NCBI RefSeq assembly: GCF_950023065.1
Contig: NC_088681.1
Coordinates: forward strand, 7,998,001 to 8,062,000
Source: Planococcus citri
Lineage: Eukaryota; Arthropoda; Insecta; Hemiptera; Pseudococcidae
Reading direction: 5' to 3'
DNA length: 64,000 nucleotides
The notes beneath the pieces are model-generated. The model had not been told where the DNA came from. It searched no databases and saw only the letters and a list, made by a program, of their open reading frames with translations. Made by a program: the position numbers and the translations under genes. Shown piece after piece: positions 26,601-37,392 of the stretch (its first letter is position 1; each line of letters starts with the position of its first letter).

Positions 26601-29423
26601 CACAGTGCGTTATCCTTCGGCAGAGTTAGATAATTTCCCAGACTTCAACCACAGATAATAGACAAATGGGCCTGCACAAGCATGTTTTTAAGATTTCAAC
26701 TTATGAATTACCTAACTGAAGAAAAATCAGATGACACTCATAACTCATTTTGGCCAAAACTTGAAGTTGGTCACCCTTTAGCACTTTTTCAACAATGATG
26801 GCAAAATCAAGATTTTTGGATATATTTTGATATGAAATGTGTCCATTTTTTCTGAAATTTTGTCACAAAAAGGCAATCAGGACCTATTTTGACAATTTCG
26901 GCTCAAGCTGGACTTTTTTTTGGCAAATTCCAGTCAAATATTGATTCTTTTGAAAAATTTTACAAAAAATCAGGACTTCAGACAGATTTTGATCAAAATC
27001 AGAAATTTCAGGCAATTTTTACAACAACAAAATCTAGACTTTTTCGACAATTACCTACTTGTGACAGAAAAACATAATTTTTTGAAATTTTGTCAAAAAA
27101 ATCGGTAGGTACTTATTTTTTTTTAGCAAATTTCTGGCAGAAAAACAGGATTTTATAATTTTTGCATGAAGTCAGGACATGTTTTGACAATTTTGACTCG
27201 AGCTGGACTTTTCAGGCAAATTTTTGTCAAAAATCAAATCTTTCATGCAGCAACTTTGACAAAAAAAATGAGAACTTTTTTCGACAATTTCGACAGAAAG
27301 CAGAGCTTTTCTGGCAACTTTGGCAAAATTACTGGATTTTCAGAAATTTAGTTATCCAACAAAATTAGGATTTTTTTTAAAAAGAAATATTTTGGCAAAG
27401 AAATAAACCCTTCGTCAATTTTGACAGAAAAACAGGCTTTATAGAAATTTTGAAAGCAGTTCGACCAAAAAAAATCAACAATTTTTTGGCAATTTTGGCT
27501 GAAAACAAGGTCGTTTTGCTAACTTTGATAATGAAACAAGGCTTGTTGGAAATAATGACGAAAAAAGAACCAGGATTGATTCGCCCATTTTGGCTAAAAA
27601 TCGAGTCCTTTTTTTTTTTTGGAAAATTTGACAGAAAGCCAGGTTTTTATAATGTTTGCACGAACAGGAAATCTGAACTGATTTTGACAATTTTGGCTCA
27701 AGCTGGACTTTTCAAGAACATTTTGGTCAAAAATCATGCAGCTTTGACCAAAAAATATTCCTTTTTTGGTAATTTTGACAGAATGAAAAGGAGTTTTGTG
27801 CAATTTTGGTAAAATCACCGGACTTTTGGTTGGTAAATTTTTTTTTAGGAAATTTTGACAGGAACAATTTTTTTTGCCAGACTTATGGGGATTTTTGAAA
27901 AGTTTTGACGAAGAAATCAATACTTTTGGCAACTTTGAAAGAAATTAGGACTTTTCCCAACAATTTTGACAGGGAAAGGGGAGACTTTCTAGAAATGCAC
28001 GATGAGAACTTTTTTTTCTACTTTTAGCGGATAGTAATATTTTTTCGGTGGATTTTTCAAACAATCAGGGCTAACGATTTCAACAATTTTGGCTGAGAAA
28101 AAGGGCTTTTCAAGCAATTTCATTCAAAAATCAAAATTTTTACCATTTAGAAGTAGAAAAAATGGAACTTTTTTGGCAATTTTGATGAAAAAACAGGATT
28201 TTTGACAATTCTGGTAATATACGAGTAAGTATGTGGACTTTAAGATGCTTTTTCCATAAAACTTTTGGTGAAAAAACTGGACTTTAAGGCGAATATGATT
28301 GTACAATCAATGTTGACAAAAATTTCATAAGTTGACAGCGGAAAATTAGTTCACCTGTTTGTATTTCTTTTCCGCCATTTTCTCTACATTTCTTCAATAC
28401 CGATATCCTGCATAGCAATACAATTTTCAAAGCTCGAGCAAAAAGACGTCAAAAATTATGATTATTTTCGAAAACTGATACCTAAATCTAGATGTCGTAA
28501 ACTCCGCCTTTCTCGACTCGAAAACAATAATAATAAAATCATTACTTAACCTAAACATCTCTAAATCAGCAAGAAAACCAAACCGAAATTTAGAAACCAC
28601 TAAACCTCTCTCCAAAATATCTAATCAAGACATCATTGTCATCTCATTCCAACCAACCTAAAATTGTACCTTCTCCACACGCAAGCTCTACAAGAAAGCT
28701 ACCTTCGCGCAAAATGCCATTTCCTATCGCCATCTTTTCTCAAGTGACTTCATTCAAGCTCTATAGTTAGGTCTACAAGCATAATTAGTTCGCCTTGTAA
28801 CCATACGCCGTCAGTAGATATAACTGTAACATTTACCAGCAGCATTCATTTGGGACATTTTATTGACACTTATCAGCGCAACGTTCAATTACGAATTATC
28901 ACGACAACACTGGTAACAATTAAAGCTCGACGAAACAGAGGCGACGTTTCGGCGTCGTCGTCGTTTGTCGTCAAATCGCACCGAAAAGTTTAACATTTTA
29001 CTATCTCCCCGGAGAATCGAAACTGCGCGAATATAATCCTGGCCCCCTTCCCCCTTCCTCTCCCACATCAAAAGAGACTTCATTACTATATTCGTACAGG
29101 ATTGAATCTCGACAATATACTCGTAGAACATTTCGTTACGCGGATTTCTGGCACGCAAGATGGGGAATGGCAACACAACTGGGAATTTTTCGATACTGTT
29201 GCTCGCGGTGCACAACTTACAAAATACTCGTAACATGAAGTTTTACATGAACTTACTTTGTATACGTCCAATTGGCCGCAAAATGCGTCGAATTTCGTGT
29301 ACAAATTCTGCAACATGTTGACCACCATGAATGGCGTGGCTGTGCTGCAAATTGATGTGAAACCGACGATATCGCTGAACAGCATGGTTACCTCTTCGTG
29401 TGTCTTTGCTTCTATGCTTTCAC
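11418..29423 (-). CDS. Gycalpha99B: Soluble guanylate cyclase alpha subunit, 3' part
   Basis: Four minus-strand exons (29257-29423, 15313-15456, 11711-11865, 11418-11622) join in frame to give the C-terminal catalytic domain and tail of a nitric-oxide-responsive guanylate cyclase alpha chain. Order of motifs: TMLFSDIVGFTSIC, FCGQLDVYKVETIGDAYCVA, MRIGLHTGSVLAGVVGVKMP, GHNVTIANKFES, INISPTTYQ. In this family the alpha chain supplies the two metal-binding aspartates (SDIVGFT and GDAYC), and both are present. The beta chain supplies the guanine-selecting residues. The enzyme converts GTP to cGMP as a heterodimer. Introns are 88, 3447 and 13,800 bases, the larger two full of repeats. The first exon seen begins in mid-codon, so the haem-NO-binding, PAS and coiled-coil parts lie upstream and were not found here. 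Subunit identity rests on the alpha-type GHNVTIANKFES motif. No frame break is seen. Confidence 0.93.
11711..11865 (-). CDS. Gycalpha99B: Cyclase exon MRIGLHTG to SPTTYQ
   Basis: It has acceptor TTTACAG and donor GTAAG. It encodes 51 codons plus two bases and contains VGVKMPRYC and GHNVTIANKFESGSE, both strongly family-specific. Confidence 0.95.
11880..15270. repeat. Degenerate array rich in AACCGGTT/AACCAGTT
   Basis: The array fills the 3.4-kb intron between two cyclase exons. The loose unit reads roughly gaatttttgaaaccggtttc, a spacer, gaaccagttgtcaatgaattcc, a spacer. By eye there are at least 17 exact AACCGGTT octamers and more than 20 AACCAGTT. The spacing is irregular (about 20-150 bases), so units have diverged far while the octamer stays recognisable. 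The octamer matches the published core site of Grainyhead/CP2 transcription factors. Whether it is bound is unknown. Confidence 0.75.
15313..15456 (-). CDS. Gycalpha99B: Cyclase exon with second metal-binding Asp
   Basis: It is exactly 48 codons, phase 0 at both ends, with acceptor ATCGCAG and donor GTGAGT. It encodes VETIGDAYCVACGLHKYSS through HDGKPIE, continuous with the exons on either side. Confidence 0.95.
15457..16530. other. Cyclase intron, no feature recognised
   Basis: AT-rich intron sequence with scattered GTAGGTA motifs and a poly-C run at about 16126. No exon is seen on either strand. Confidence 0.4.
16531..16667 (-). repeat. Isolated terminal fragment of foldback family E
   Basis: The sequence gacctgtcaatcaaaatggc followed by cttaggatgtcccc and agttgtccc matches the right ends of the elements at 38341-40005 and 53030-54215. 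Only one arm end is present. Confidence 0.65.
16668..18430. other. Cyclase intron, no gene recognised
   Basis: An open frame at 16830-17213 has a low-complexity, Phe/Ser-rich translation and no family likeness, and is taken as chance. A (GA)n run lies near 17323-17340. Confidence 0.4.
18430..19990. repeat. Tandem array with core GGTTTGTTGGGTTTTCAGA
   Basis: About a dozen diverged units of roughly 100-180 bases each carry ggtttgttggrttttcag, a tttcgaatttyaactcaat segment, a C-rich stretch (gagcccctcc...) and an attgaaaaattcgt segment. It lies inside the 13.8-kb cyclase intron. The open frames here are by-products of the repeat. Confidence 0.7.
20013..21865. repeat. Foldback element, family E, copy 1
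   Basis: The left end (ataaggatcaattgcaccccc ... gattgacaggtcagccgaaa) returns as reverse complement towards 21865. The middle consists of repeats built on GGAGGCTCCAG and its complement, about 180 bases per double unit. The outermost part of the right arm is missing or diverged. There is no coding content. Further copies lie at 30232, 38341 and 53030. Confidence 0.75.
21866..24880. other. Cyclase intron; microsatellite, no gene seen
   Basis: TACCTA repeats lie at about 22370-22442, with a GAGAGAGA run beside them. A poly-A run lies at about 23151-23166. Frames at 22609-22959 (-), 23450-23683 (+), 23885-24109 (-) and 24148-24435 have no recognisable domain or splice context. A diverged copy of the dispersed attcg...cagcg...aaaacata motif lies near 24395-24440. 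Confidence 0.4.
24893..25848 (+). mobile_element. Internally deleted non-LTR retrotransposon (LINE)
   Basis: From 25436 the translation LKIATWNVRGINGKEEEL is the start of an APE-type endonuclease domain. After a frameshift it continues as DIALITETKKMG and ends near 25700. Two bases later, from 25702, RPMLLYGSETWAMRKG through AGYKRQ is the C-terminal end of a LINE reverse-transcriptase ORF, stopping at 25846-25848. The whole polymerase domain between is missing. The sequence from 24893 to 25430 is less AT-rich than the surroundings and is probably the element's 5' part. It is dead in this form. Confidence 0.8.
25849..26860. other. Cyclase intron, no feature recognised
   Basis: AT-rich sequence with no exon, RNA gene or clear repeat boundary. 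Confidence 0.4.
26860..28320. repeat. Tandem array of GACAATTTTGGC/CAGGACTTTT units
   Basis: Diverged units of about 50-65 bases repeat the order tttgacaattttggc, caggacttttt, ggcaaatttt, gacaaaaa. It fills 1.4 kb of the largest cyclase intron. The frames seen are repeat artefacts. Confidence 0.7.
28321..29256. other. Cyclase intron next to the exon, no feature
   Basis: Less repetitive and somewhat richer in G+C than the rest of the intron, with a CGTCGTCGT run at about 28950. No exon is visible. Confidence 0.4.
29257..29423 (-). CDS. Gycalpha99B: Cyclase exon with first metal-binding Asp
   Basis: The acceptor CGCAG lies just 5' and the donor GTAAGT just 3'. It starts with two bases of a split codon and ends in phase 0 after FCGQLDVYK. 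It contains TMLFSDIVGFTSIC. Confidence 0.93.
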
Positions 29424-30135
29424 CTGCGAAACACAACCAAACACGTGGTTCGATTAGCCCAATAAATCGGTACAGTTTTTAATTCAACGTTGTAATTTTT
29501 CTTCTGTTGCTATAGATAGATATACCGGAAACGTGAGAAATCGTACCGAAAAATTATTCGTACCCTGAACTACGAGCTTATAGGTACCTATTCAATTCAT
29601 TGTACATACAATACGAGTACATATTGGCCAAGGGAAATGGAATATTTATGTTATCAGCAAACTCATGGTGGCCGGTCGGTGGACCATTTGGTGGCAGAGT
29701 CCGAGTCCCTCTCTTTTTTAATGGCGTCGCACCACAGTCTGTAGAAACAATGGTCGCCTTTTAAGCTATACCCTACCTTCGTAGGTATACTACTACAGTT
29801 CGTATCAATGAGCGGTTTACAGTATATTATATATTGAATCGATTGCCGTCATAATTATGTATATTATATTACCTTTGTTAATACATTTTGGTCCTCCATC
29901 ATCCCTGCACCCTTCCTTTCCACCTCAGACACTTTATAAAAGGTTTCCGTTTATCGTACGTACAATATCCTGTGAGTTTCCTCACCCTTCGTTCTCATTC
30001 ATTCGTATTCGACGCTTCGGATGGCTTCGCAATGTCTGCCCGTATAAATTTACCTACTATTATACTACGAGCGTTACCTACTAAAAAGCAATTATTTAGA
30101 TAGTATTTTCGCGCTTGTTCGAACAATTATTTCAG
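29424..30135. other. Upstream of cyclase exon, no exon found
   Basis: I looked on the minus strand for the preceding cyclase exon (the conserved FP.DVA..LW segment) and did not find it. Confidence 0.35.
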
Positions 30136-30215
30136 CAGTAGGCGAATCTGTGCCACTCGTGCCCCACATTAAACCACATTTGAACTCGAATCGTCTCGCT
30201 TCAGTGATGGCCTGG
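30136..30215 (+). CDS. Possible orphan internal exon
   Basis: A good acceptor (a T-rich tract ending ATTTCAG) and a consensus donor (CTGG|GTAAGT) bound an 80-base open stretch. It reads GESVPLVPHIKPHLNSNRLA plus SVMAW on the plus strand. The family is not recognised, and no partner exon was found. A minus-strand frame is also open here. It may be a real exon of an unknown gene or chance. The family E element at 30232 begins just downstream. Confidence 0.25.
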
Positions 30216-30231
30216 GTAAGTCTACTCAACC

Positions 30232-31585
30232 GATCCACAGGAACAAATTTTTCCTTAAAGAACATCCTAAGAAACATTTTAAAACAGACTTGTCAAAAAA
30301 AAGTTGGCCTTACTAACAAAATGGTGGCCATTTGATTGACAAGTCAGCCGAAATCGTTAATTTTGCTTTTCAACATAGGACTCGCAAGAAATTCTTTGAA
30401 CATGGACAAAGCTAGATCGAAAAAGCATGCAAAAATTAATCACCAGCCAAAATTTCAAGTTCTAAAGCGCATTCTTTGATTTTTGGTGAATTTTTGAAAA
30501 ACAAAATTCAAATCAAAATGAGAAAAAAATCAAAATTTTATCAAATTAACCTAGAAAGCTGAAATTTTGGATATACCCTATTTTCAACCTGCCAAGTCGA
30601 TTGGAAATGGTTTCAAATCATTTTGAGCAGTTCTGGAGACTCCAGAAGATTTTTGGAATTTGAAATTTCCACAATATTTCATCAAATGAAGTTGATAATC
30701 TGAGATTTATTCTGAAAACTAATTTCAATACGCGATGAAATCGAATCCAGGTAGATTTCATGTCGTTTTAGAGCCTCCAGAGACTTTTTGAGAATTCTTG
30801 GAGCCTCCAGTAGATTGTTAAAACTTGAAATTTCCACAAAATTTCACCAAAAGAAGTTTAAACCCCGAAATTAATTCTGTGAAACCAATTTCAATATGCT
30901 ATGAAGTCGACTTCAAGTAGATTTTAAGTCATTTTGAAGCCATCAGCGACTTGGAAAATTGCTGGAGCCTCCAGTAAATTTTTGAAATTTAAAATTTCTA
31001 CAAAATGTCATCAAATGTAGGTAAAAATACCAAATTATGACAAAATTTAGTGGAAATTTCAAGTTTTAAAAATCTGCTGGAGGCTCTAGGAATTTTTGAA
31101 AAGGTCACTGGAGGCTCCAAAATAACTTTAATCCACCTGCAGTCGACTTGATAGCGTGTTGAAGTTGGAATGCAGAACGAGTTTTGAATTACCAACTCTA
31201 TTTGGTAAGATTTTAAGAAAATTTCGAGCACTGAAAAATCTGCTGGAGGCTCCAGTTATTTCGAGAACATCGCTGGAGGCTCCAAAACGACTTGAAATCT
31301 ACCTTCAGTCGACTTCAAAACGTACTGAAATGTAGTTTACAGAATGAATTTCGGCTTTCCAACTTCATTTGACGAAATTGTGTGGAAATTACAAGTTTCG
31401 AAAATCTGCAGGAGGCTCCAGAAGTGCTCAAAACGGGTTGAAACTGTTTCCAGTCGATTTGTCGTATCAAAAGTAGGGTGTATCTCAAATTTCTGCTTTC
31501 TTGGTCAGTTTGGTAAGATTTTGATTATTTTCTCATTTTTGGCATGAATTTGATTTTCAAAAATTCTCCAAGAATCGAAAAAATT
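30232..31585. repeat. Foldback element, family E, copy 2
   Basis: The left part matches copy 3 (aacatcctaagaaacatttt ... ttgacaagtcagccgaaatc). The middle carries GGAGGCTCCAG-type repeats, and the sequence then returns as reverse complement to about 31585. The outermost right end is absent. Confidence 0.75.
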
Positions 31586-33003
31586 AATTAGGGCGGAGGT
31601 TATTTTGGCCAAGAGGGTAAGTATCAGAACATGTTCTGTCCAAAAATCTTGTCTCTGTTTAAACCGCAAGCAGATACCTAACTATCTACCTTCAAGAGGC
31701 ATCATTTTGAAAAGTCAAAATTAAATTATTTAAAAATGAGATCTTTAAGAAGTAGGTAAAGTGCATGATAACCTGACATTTGGTATTTGTAATTATAGAG
31801 TAAGCTTCTTGAAGTATAGCCCATCGTAACTTCCAACCTTCAGACAGCTGGGCACGCGAAATGTATGTTGGCAGAAAATTACATAATAACTAGCAAACCC
31901 GTTAATCGCGCATACTGCGCGATTCTTCAAAAGGTTATAATGTACATTTTGAAAATTCAGAAAGTAACTACATAATATGTAAGTAAAATGATCACAATTT
32001 TTTCACTGTTAGTTATTGGGAAATTCATTTTTTACAATTGAAGCATGTGTTTCCAGAACGCACCAAGTCCAAAAAAATATTGATAAGAAATTCATGGTAC
32101 TTAGTATACAATTTGGAAATGTAGAAATGGCCCAAATTGGCTGATTTTTTGATATGTTGTAGCCAAAACCCTTGGGCACAACATATCATAAAATCAGCCT
32201 TTTGGGCCGCAACTTTATGCTAGATGGCCTTGCAGTTGCACCCTCAGAATCTTTGAAAACGGACTTCTTGCCTTTTGGAAACACATGCTTGAATTAGTAT
32301 TATCTTTATTTTAAACAATTGGCGAGAAGCCGCGGTTTCATTTCTTTAAAAGTTTACAAAAATGTTCATTTTTTGGCAACATTGCAAACTTTTACCAAAA
32401 ATACCAAAAAAAGAATCGTTTTTTACCCTATACGTAGTTTTAGTTTTACCTAATAAAAGCGACAAAAATAATTGCAAAAAAATGTAGACTGCATAATTGT
32501 TTTTTTTGTCTATAACTACCAAAATTGCTACTTTTTGCTAAAATAGACAATGTTTTTTTTTTCTCCAAATCAACAATTTACAAAAATGTTTTGTTTTTTA
32601 GTTTAAAAAAAAAAAAATTTTTTATCAGAAATTACCAAAAATCTCGCTAATTCTTTTGCTGTTTGCTAAGATTGTCAAAGTCTCAACTAAAATTACTCGA
32701 TCTGCTGCACCTTCTGCATGAAGTGGTGAAAACTTTCAACATTGGCTGTATAAGCACTTGATCTGGTCAAATATTGCATGCCACGAAATTTTGAGCTTTT
32801 GCTGAGCATTTACCACCATTTTTTGAAAATTTCTATAAAAAAGCTAAACAAAAGCTCAAAACTTTGTGATATGTGGTATTTCACCTAAAATAACAACCTC
32901 TTGATAGAAAGGCTTTAAAGTGCAGATGTGTAAGTTTATGTTGTAAGTACAAAAGGTTGCGTAGTAAACCGAAAAAAGTTCAATAATTTATTAAGCCATA
33001 TTT
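31586..33003. other. AT-rich intergenic sequence, no gene recognised
   Basis: Simple A/T runs are abundant. A short GC palindrome (gcgcatactgcgc) lies at 31907. No exon is seen. Confidence 0.4.
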
Positions 33004-33640
33004 GAATCGGTGGGAACGGAAAGGGGCTAAGTCCATTTTCGCACTTTTCAGGAATAACAAAAAACTGATTTACCTATTTGAAAATCAAAAATTTTTGGTA
33101 AACATGCTTAAGGTCATTGAAAGAGGACCCCAAGACACAATTTTTAGCTCTGTTTAGAAAAAAAAATATTCACGTGCGCCGGCGCTGTTGCTGCCTAAAC
33201 AAATGAGACTTAGACCCTTTCTGCACCCAATCGACAAAATTTCTTTTGAAATTGCTCGGGCACGAATGGGGCTTGATTCTACATCTAAGTACATCATTTA
33301 GACTGCTATCTCGTTTAAATTGCCCAAAAACTCCTTGAGTTCTAAGACTTTTTGCCGAAGTTGTTAATTTTTTCATCATTTTTCTATTCAGAGATTAACT
33401 TAAATTTCAAAAAATGGTCTTCTCAAAAATGTTAGTTATTTTTCAAGGAATTAAAAATATTTTACAAAAAAGCCATAAATGCGGATCCGCCCTTTTTCTG
33501 CGCCCAAATACCACTTTCCCGGCCGTTTTGCGGAAATCTGACATCACCAGTCGATCCGCCGTACTTTGAAACCCCTATATCCGTGAAAAATTTTTTTTCC
33601 AAAAATGTGGCTTGGTCCCTTTCCGTTCCCACCGATTCAT
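33004..33640. mobile_element. Inverted-repeat element, TGAATCGGTGGGAACGG ends
   Basis: TGAATCGGTGGGAACGGAAA at 33004 is mirrored by the reverse complement ending at about 33640. The inside has no similar coding content. A target duplication is not obvious, so the exact limits are uncertain. Confidence 0.55.
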
Positions 33641-34079
33641 TTGATGGATAGACAAAAGTACCTATGTTGCACCCTGAAAGATCGAAGTTGAAAAACAATT
33701 TTTGACAGAAAAAAAACTTGAAGTTATACAGAATACAGAATATTTATATTTGAAGGTGAAAGCTCAGTGAAAGCTTAAAACTTCATGACATGAGGTGATG
33801 TTGACGATGCACCCTGAAATTTTTTTTAATATAAAATCAACTTTTTGTCATAATTTCATTTCACATTTTAAAATTTAGTAAATGATTTTTTGAGCTTTTT
33901 TTAGCTCATGGTGAAAATTGTTGAACTTTCAACATAAACCTACATACCTATCTATGTACTATTTAAAACCTTTCTATCGAGTGGCTGTTTATCAAAATCG
34001 GTCCAGCTGTTGCAGAGACCTTGCTGTGACAAAAAACTGACTTATAATGAATTTTCAAACTTTCTCTGAACTTTATTTG

Positions 34080-36400
34080 CCGTTAATTTTTTTAAGTTTT
34101 TTACAGTCTAGAATGATTTTTTCGCGGTGATCTTTCAAGGTACAATTTGTATATTTTTTTACACATCAAATTGGATCAAATACTAAATGACCAAAATTTT
34201 CAAGCTTTCACTTAGCTTTGACTGCGAACTTTTGTAAGCTTTTTTTCTTCAAGATTTGTCTTTTTGTGAAGCTCTTTCAAGGGACAATAATGTATGTATG
34301 TACTTCTTTCCAAATTTTAAGCTATCGCTGAGATTTTATCGTCAAATTTTGAAAGTTAGCTTTAAACTTTTGTAAGTTTTTTTTTCTTCAAGCTTTGTCT
34401 TTCTGTGAAGCTCTTTCAAGGCACAATATACATACTTCTTTGTATAGGTATGTCGAATGCACTGATTACAGGTTAAATACTGCATATCACAAAGTATTGA
34501 GCTTTCACTGAGCTTTTACCATAAACTTTTTTTTGTCAAAGTTTGTTTTTCCCTGGAGATTTTTTGAGGTACAATGTAGGTACTTTTGTGTACCCACCCA
34601 ATATGACATAATCGATTATTGAGCTTTCTTGAGCTTATGGTGTAACTTTTTGGCCTTTCAACATAAACCTGCACATTTACACTTTAAAGCTTTTCTGTCG
34701 AGAGGTCGTTCATCAAAATTGGTTCAGCCGTTGCTGAGATCTCACAGAAAAAAGAATCTGGTCATAATTTAAAACTTTCAAGCTTTCACTTAGCTTTTAC
34801 CAGGAACTTTCTAAAGCTTTTTTTCTTCAAGATTTGTCGTTTTGTGATGCTCTTTCAAGGTATACATATAATATGCGTACCTACTTCATTATATATATCA
34901 AAGGTGTTGAGTATAGAGTAAACATCAATTACTGAGCATTTTTGAGCTTATGGCACACCTTTTTTTGCAAATGTTTTTTTCGAACTTTCGACTATTCTTG
35001 ATGCTCTTTCAAGGTATAATATATGTACATCTTCGTAAATGTTGAATATGCTATGAATAGATTAAAATTGATTATTGAGCTATTTTGAGCTTTTACAGCG
35101 CAACTTTTCAGACTTTTGATAAAAACCTGCAAATCTACAGGTGCAAAGCCCTTTTTTGAGACATCATCAAGCAAAATCAATTCAGCCATTGCTGAAATCT
35201 CAGAGATAACAGAATCCGGTCATAATTTTAATACATAGTAGAATCAATTGTTGAGCTTTTTTGGGCTAATGGCAAAATTTTTTTGTAAACTGTTTTCTTT
35301 ATCATTTGACTTCTTGTGATGCTCTTTCAACGTGTAATATAATATACGTACTTCTCCGTACATGGTTGAAATCAATTACTCAGTTTTTGAGCTTTACAGC
35401 ACATTTTTTTTTGTAAACATTGTTCTTCAACTGCTGATTTCTTTTGATGCTCTTTCAAGGTATTATATACCTACTACTGTGTATACATCGAATGCGCTAC
35501 CTAATGGATAAAATCAATTATTGAGCTTTTTTGAGCTTTACGGCGCTACTTTTCAAACTTTTGATTTAAACCTGCTCATCTATGGGTCAAAAGCTTTTTT
35601 TTTTGAGACATCGTCGGGCAAAATTGGTACTGCCATTGCTGAGGTCTTAGAGTCAAAAGAATCCGGTCATAATTGAGCTTTTTTGAGCTTTTTACAGCAC
35701 AGCTTTTTTTGTAAACATTTTTCTTCAACATTCGACTTCTTTCGATGCTCTCTCAAGGTATAATATATGTACTTCTCTATACATATCAAATATGCTACGT
35801 ATAGGCTAAAATCAATTATTGAGCTTTTTTGAGCTTTATGGTACAACTTTTTTGCGAACATTTTTTTTTGATATTCGACTTCTTTTGATGCTCTTTCAAG
35901 GTATAATATACGTACTTCCCTGCATATCTCGAATGCACTACATATAGGCTAAAATCAATTATTGAGCTTTTTTGAGCTTTAAGGCACAACTTTTTTGTGA
36001 ACTTTCTTCTTCAACATTTGACTTCTTTTGATGCTCTTTCAAGGTATAATATACGTACTACTGCATATACATCGAATGCGCTACGTATAGACCAAAATCA
36101 ATTATTGAGCTTTTTTGAGCTTTAAGGCGCAACTTTTTTGTGAACTTTTTTCTTCAACATTTGACTTTTTTAGATGCTCTTTCAAGGTATAATATACGTA
36201 CTACTGTGTATACATCGAATGCGCTATGTATAGGCTAAAATCAATTATTGAGCTTTTTTGAGCTTTACGGCGCAACTTTTTGAACTTTTGATTAAAACCT
36301 GCACATCTACGGGTCAAAAGCTTTTTTTTGAGACTTCGTCGATCAAAATCGGTTCAGCCGTTCCTGAGATCTCGCTGTCACAAGAATCCGGTCATAATTT
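34080..36400. repeat. Tandem array with GATGCTCTTTCAAGGTATAATATA core
   Basis: Units of about 140-180 bases repeat ttcttcaacatttgacttc, gatgctctttcaaggta, acatcgaatgcgcta, aatcaattattgagc and a tttttgagcttta segment. Right-hand units (35400-36250) are more alike than left-hand ones, so the array was probably homogenised on the side nearer the receptor cluster. No coding content is supported. Confidence 0.7.
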
Positions 36401-37344
36401 TAATATATAGATAGAAAACTCCGGATGGACAATTTTTGAGAAAAACACATCTTACTTTGCCATTCTTCTAAATGAAGATGAATTTCTGCAAAATTATTCT
36501 CCCTTTTATGTGATCAGCTTTAAGAATCTGTTCTCCTCCAATAATAGGTATGTAATCCTCAACGCGTTTGGAATTGGATAATATTTTTCAAAACAAAAGT
36601 ATTGGCCAGGAACCGGTGCGATTTTTTTTTTTTTTGAAAATTCCTTCTAATTTTAAGACCCGATTTCTCCTCAATCAACACTTGCGGCGTTAGCAATTTT
36701 CTTGGTCAACTTTGGACTCGGAATGAAGATCTTCACTGAATTTTGTCAACATTCTACGACGGTTTTTTAATTTCACATTTTGAATTAAGTAACTTAATTC
36801 CCTCCTGAAGGTTGATTGAAGAAATAATATAAGGGCGAACAAAATTACGCCACAAAAATACATATCTCTTTTTTATTCTTTTTTCACACGTGAGAGTTGA
36901 ATTACGTTTAACATGAGAACCACAAATTCTACAAAATCGATTTCCAGCGATTACCTTACAATTAGGTAGGTATAAGAAAATGGGTAGGTATCATTAGAAA
37001 AGTATTTTCAAGAAATTGTATAGGTAGTTTGCAATGGGCCTACCTATCCACTCGAAGAACCATTTTCATTTGAAATTTTAAACAAAGCATTAAGTACTTC
37101 GATGTTTTTAAAAAATACTTAAGAAATCATTTGGCCATCGACGATGAATGATTCAGAGATTTTAGAACAAAGAAAAATACTTTTTCTCGAAAATGATATT
37201 CTTCATCAACACTCAAATTACCCAGCATTATGGGATCATTTAATTCACCACGGTCGAAAAGGTATCAGCGAATATAATGGATCTAAACTTTAAGTCAGAG
37301 GCTTTCATACATCAGTCAAAATTTTAAGTTCTCAAAAAACAAGT
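36401..37344. other. Upstream region of the first receptor exon
   Basis: Largely unique AT-rich sequence. No upstream exon is recognised. Confidence 0.4.
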
Positions 37345-37350
37345 TCAGTG
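37345..37350 (+). promoter_or_regulatory. Candidate initiator of the first receptor exon
   Basis: AGTTCAGTGCA around 37343 contains the arthropod initiator TCAGT, with its A 46 bases before the ATG. The next paralog has AGTTCAGTACA at almost the same distance (A at 41331, 50 bases before its ATG). Confidence 0.35.
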
Positions 37351-37392
37351 CAAATGTAATGAAGTTGTGATTCTAATCAGTGTGTTTTAAAA

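Noticed and set aside
30092..30277. Minus-strand frame containing RTSAK, recalling small GTPases
   Set aside because: The rest of the frame lacks G-domain motifs and half of it is family E sequence.
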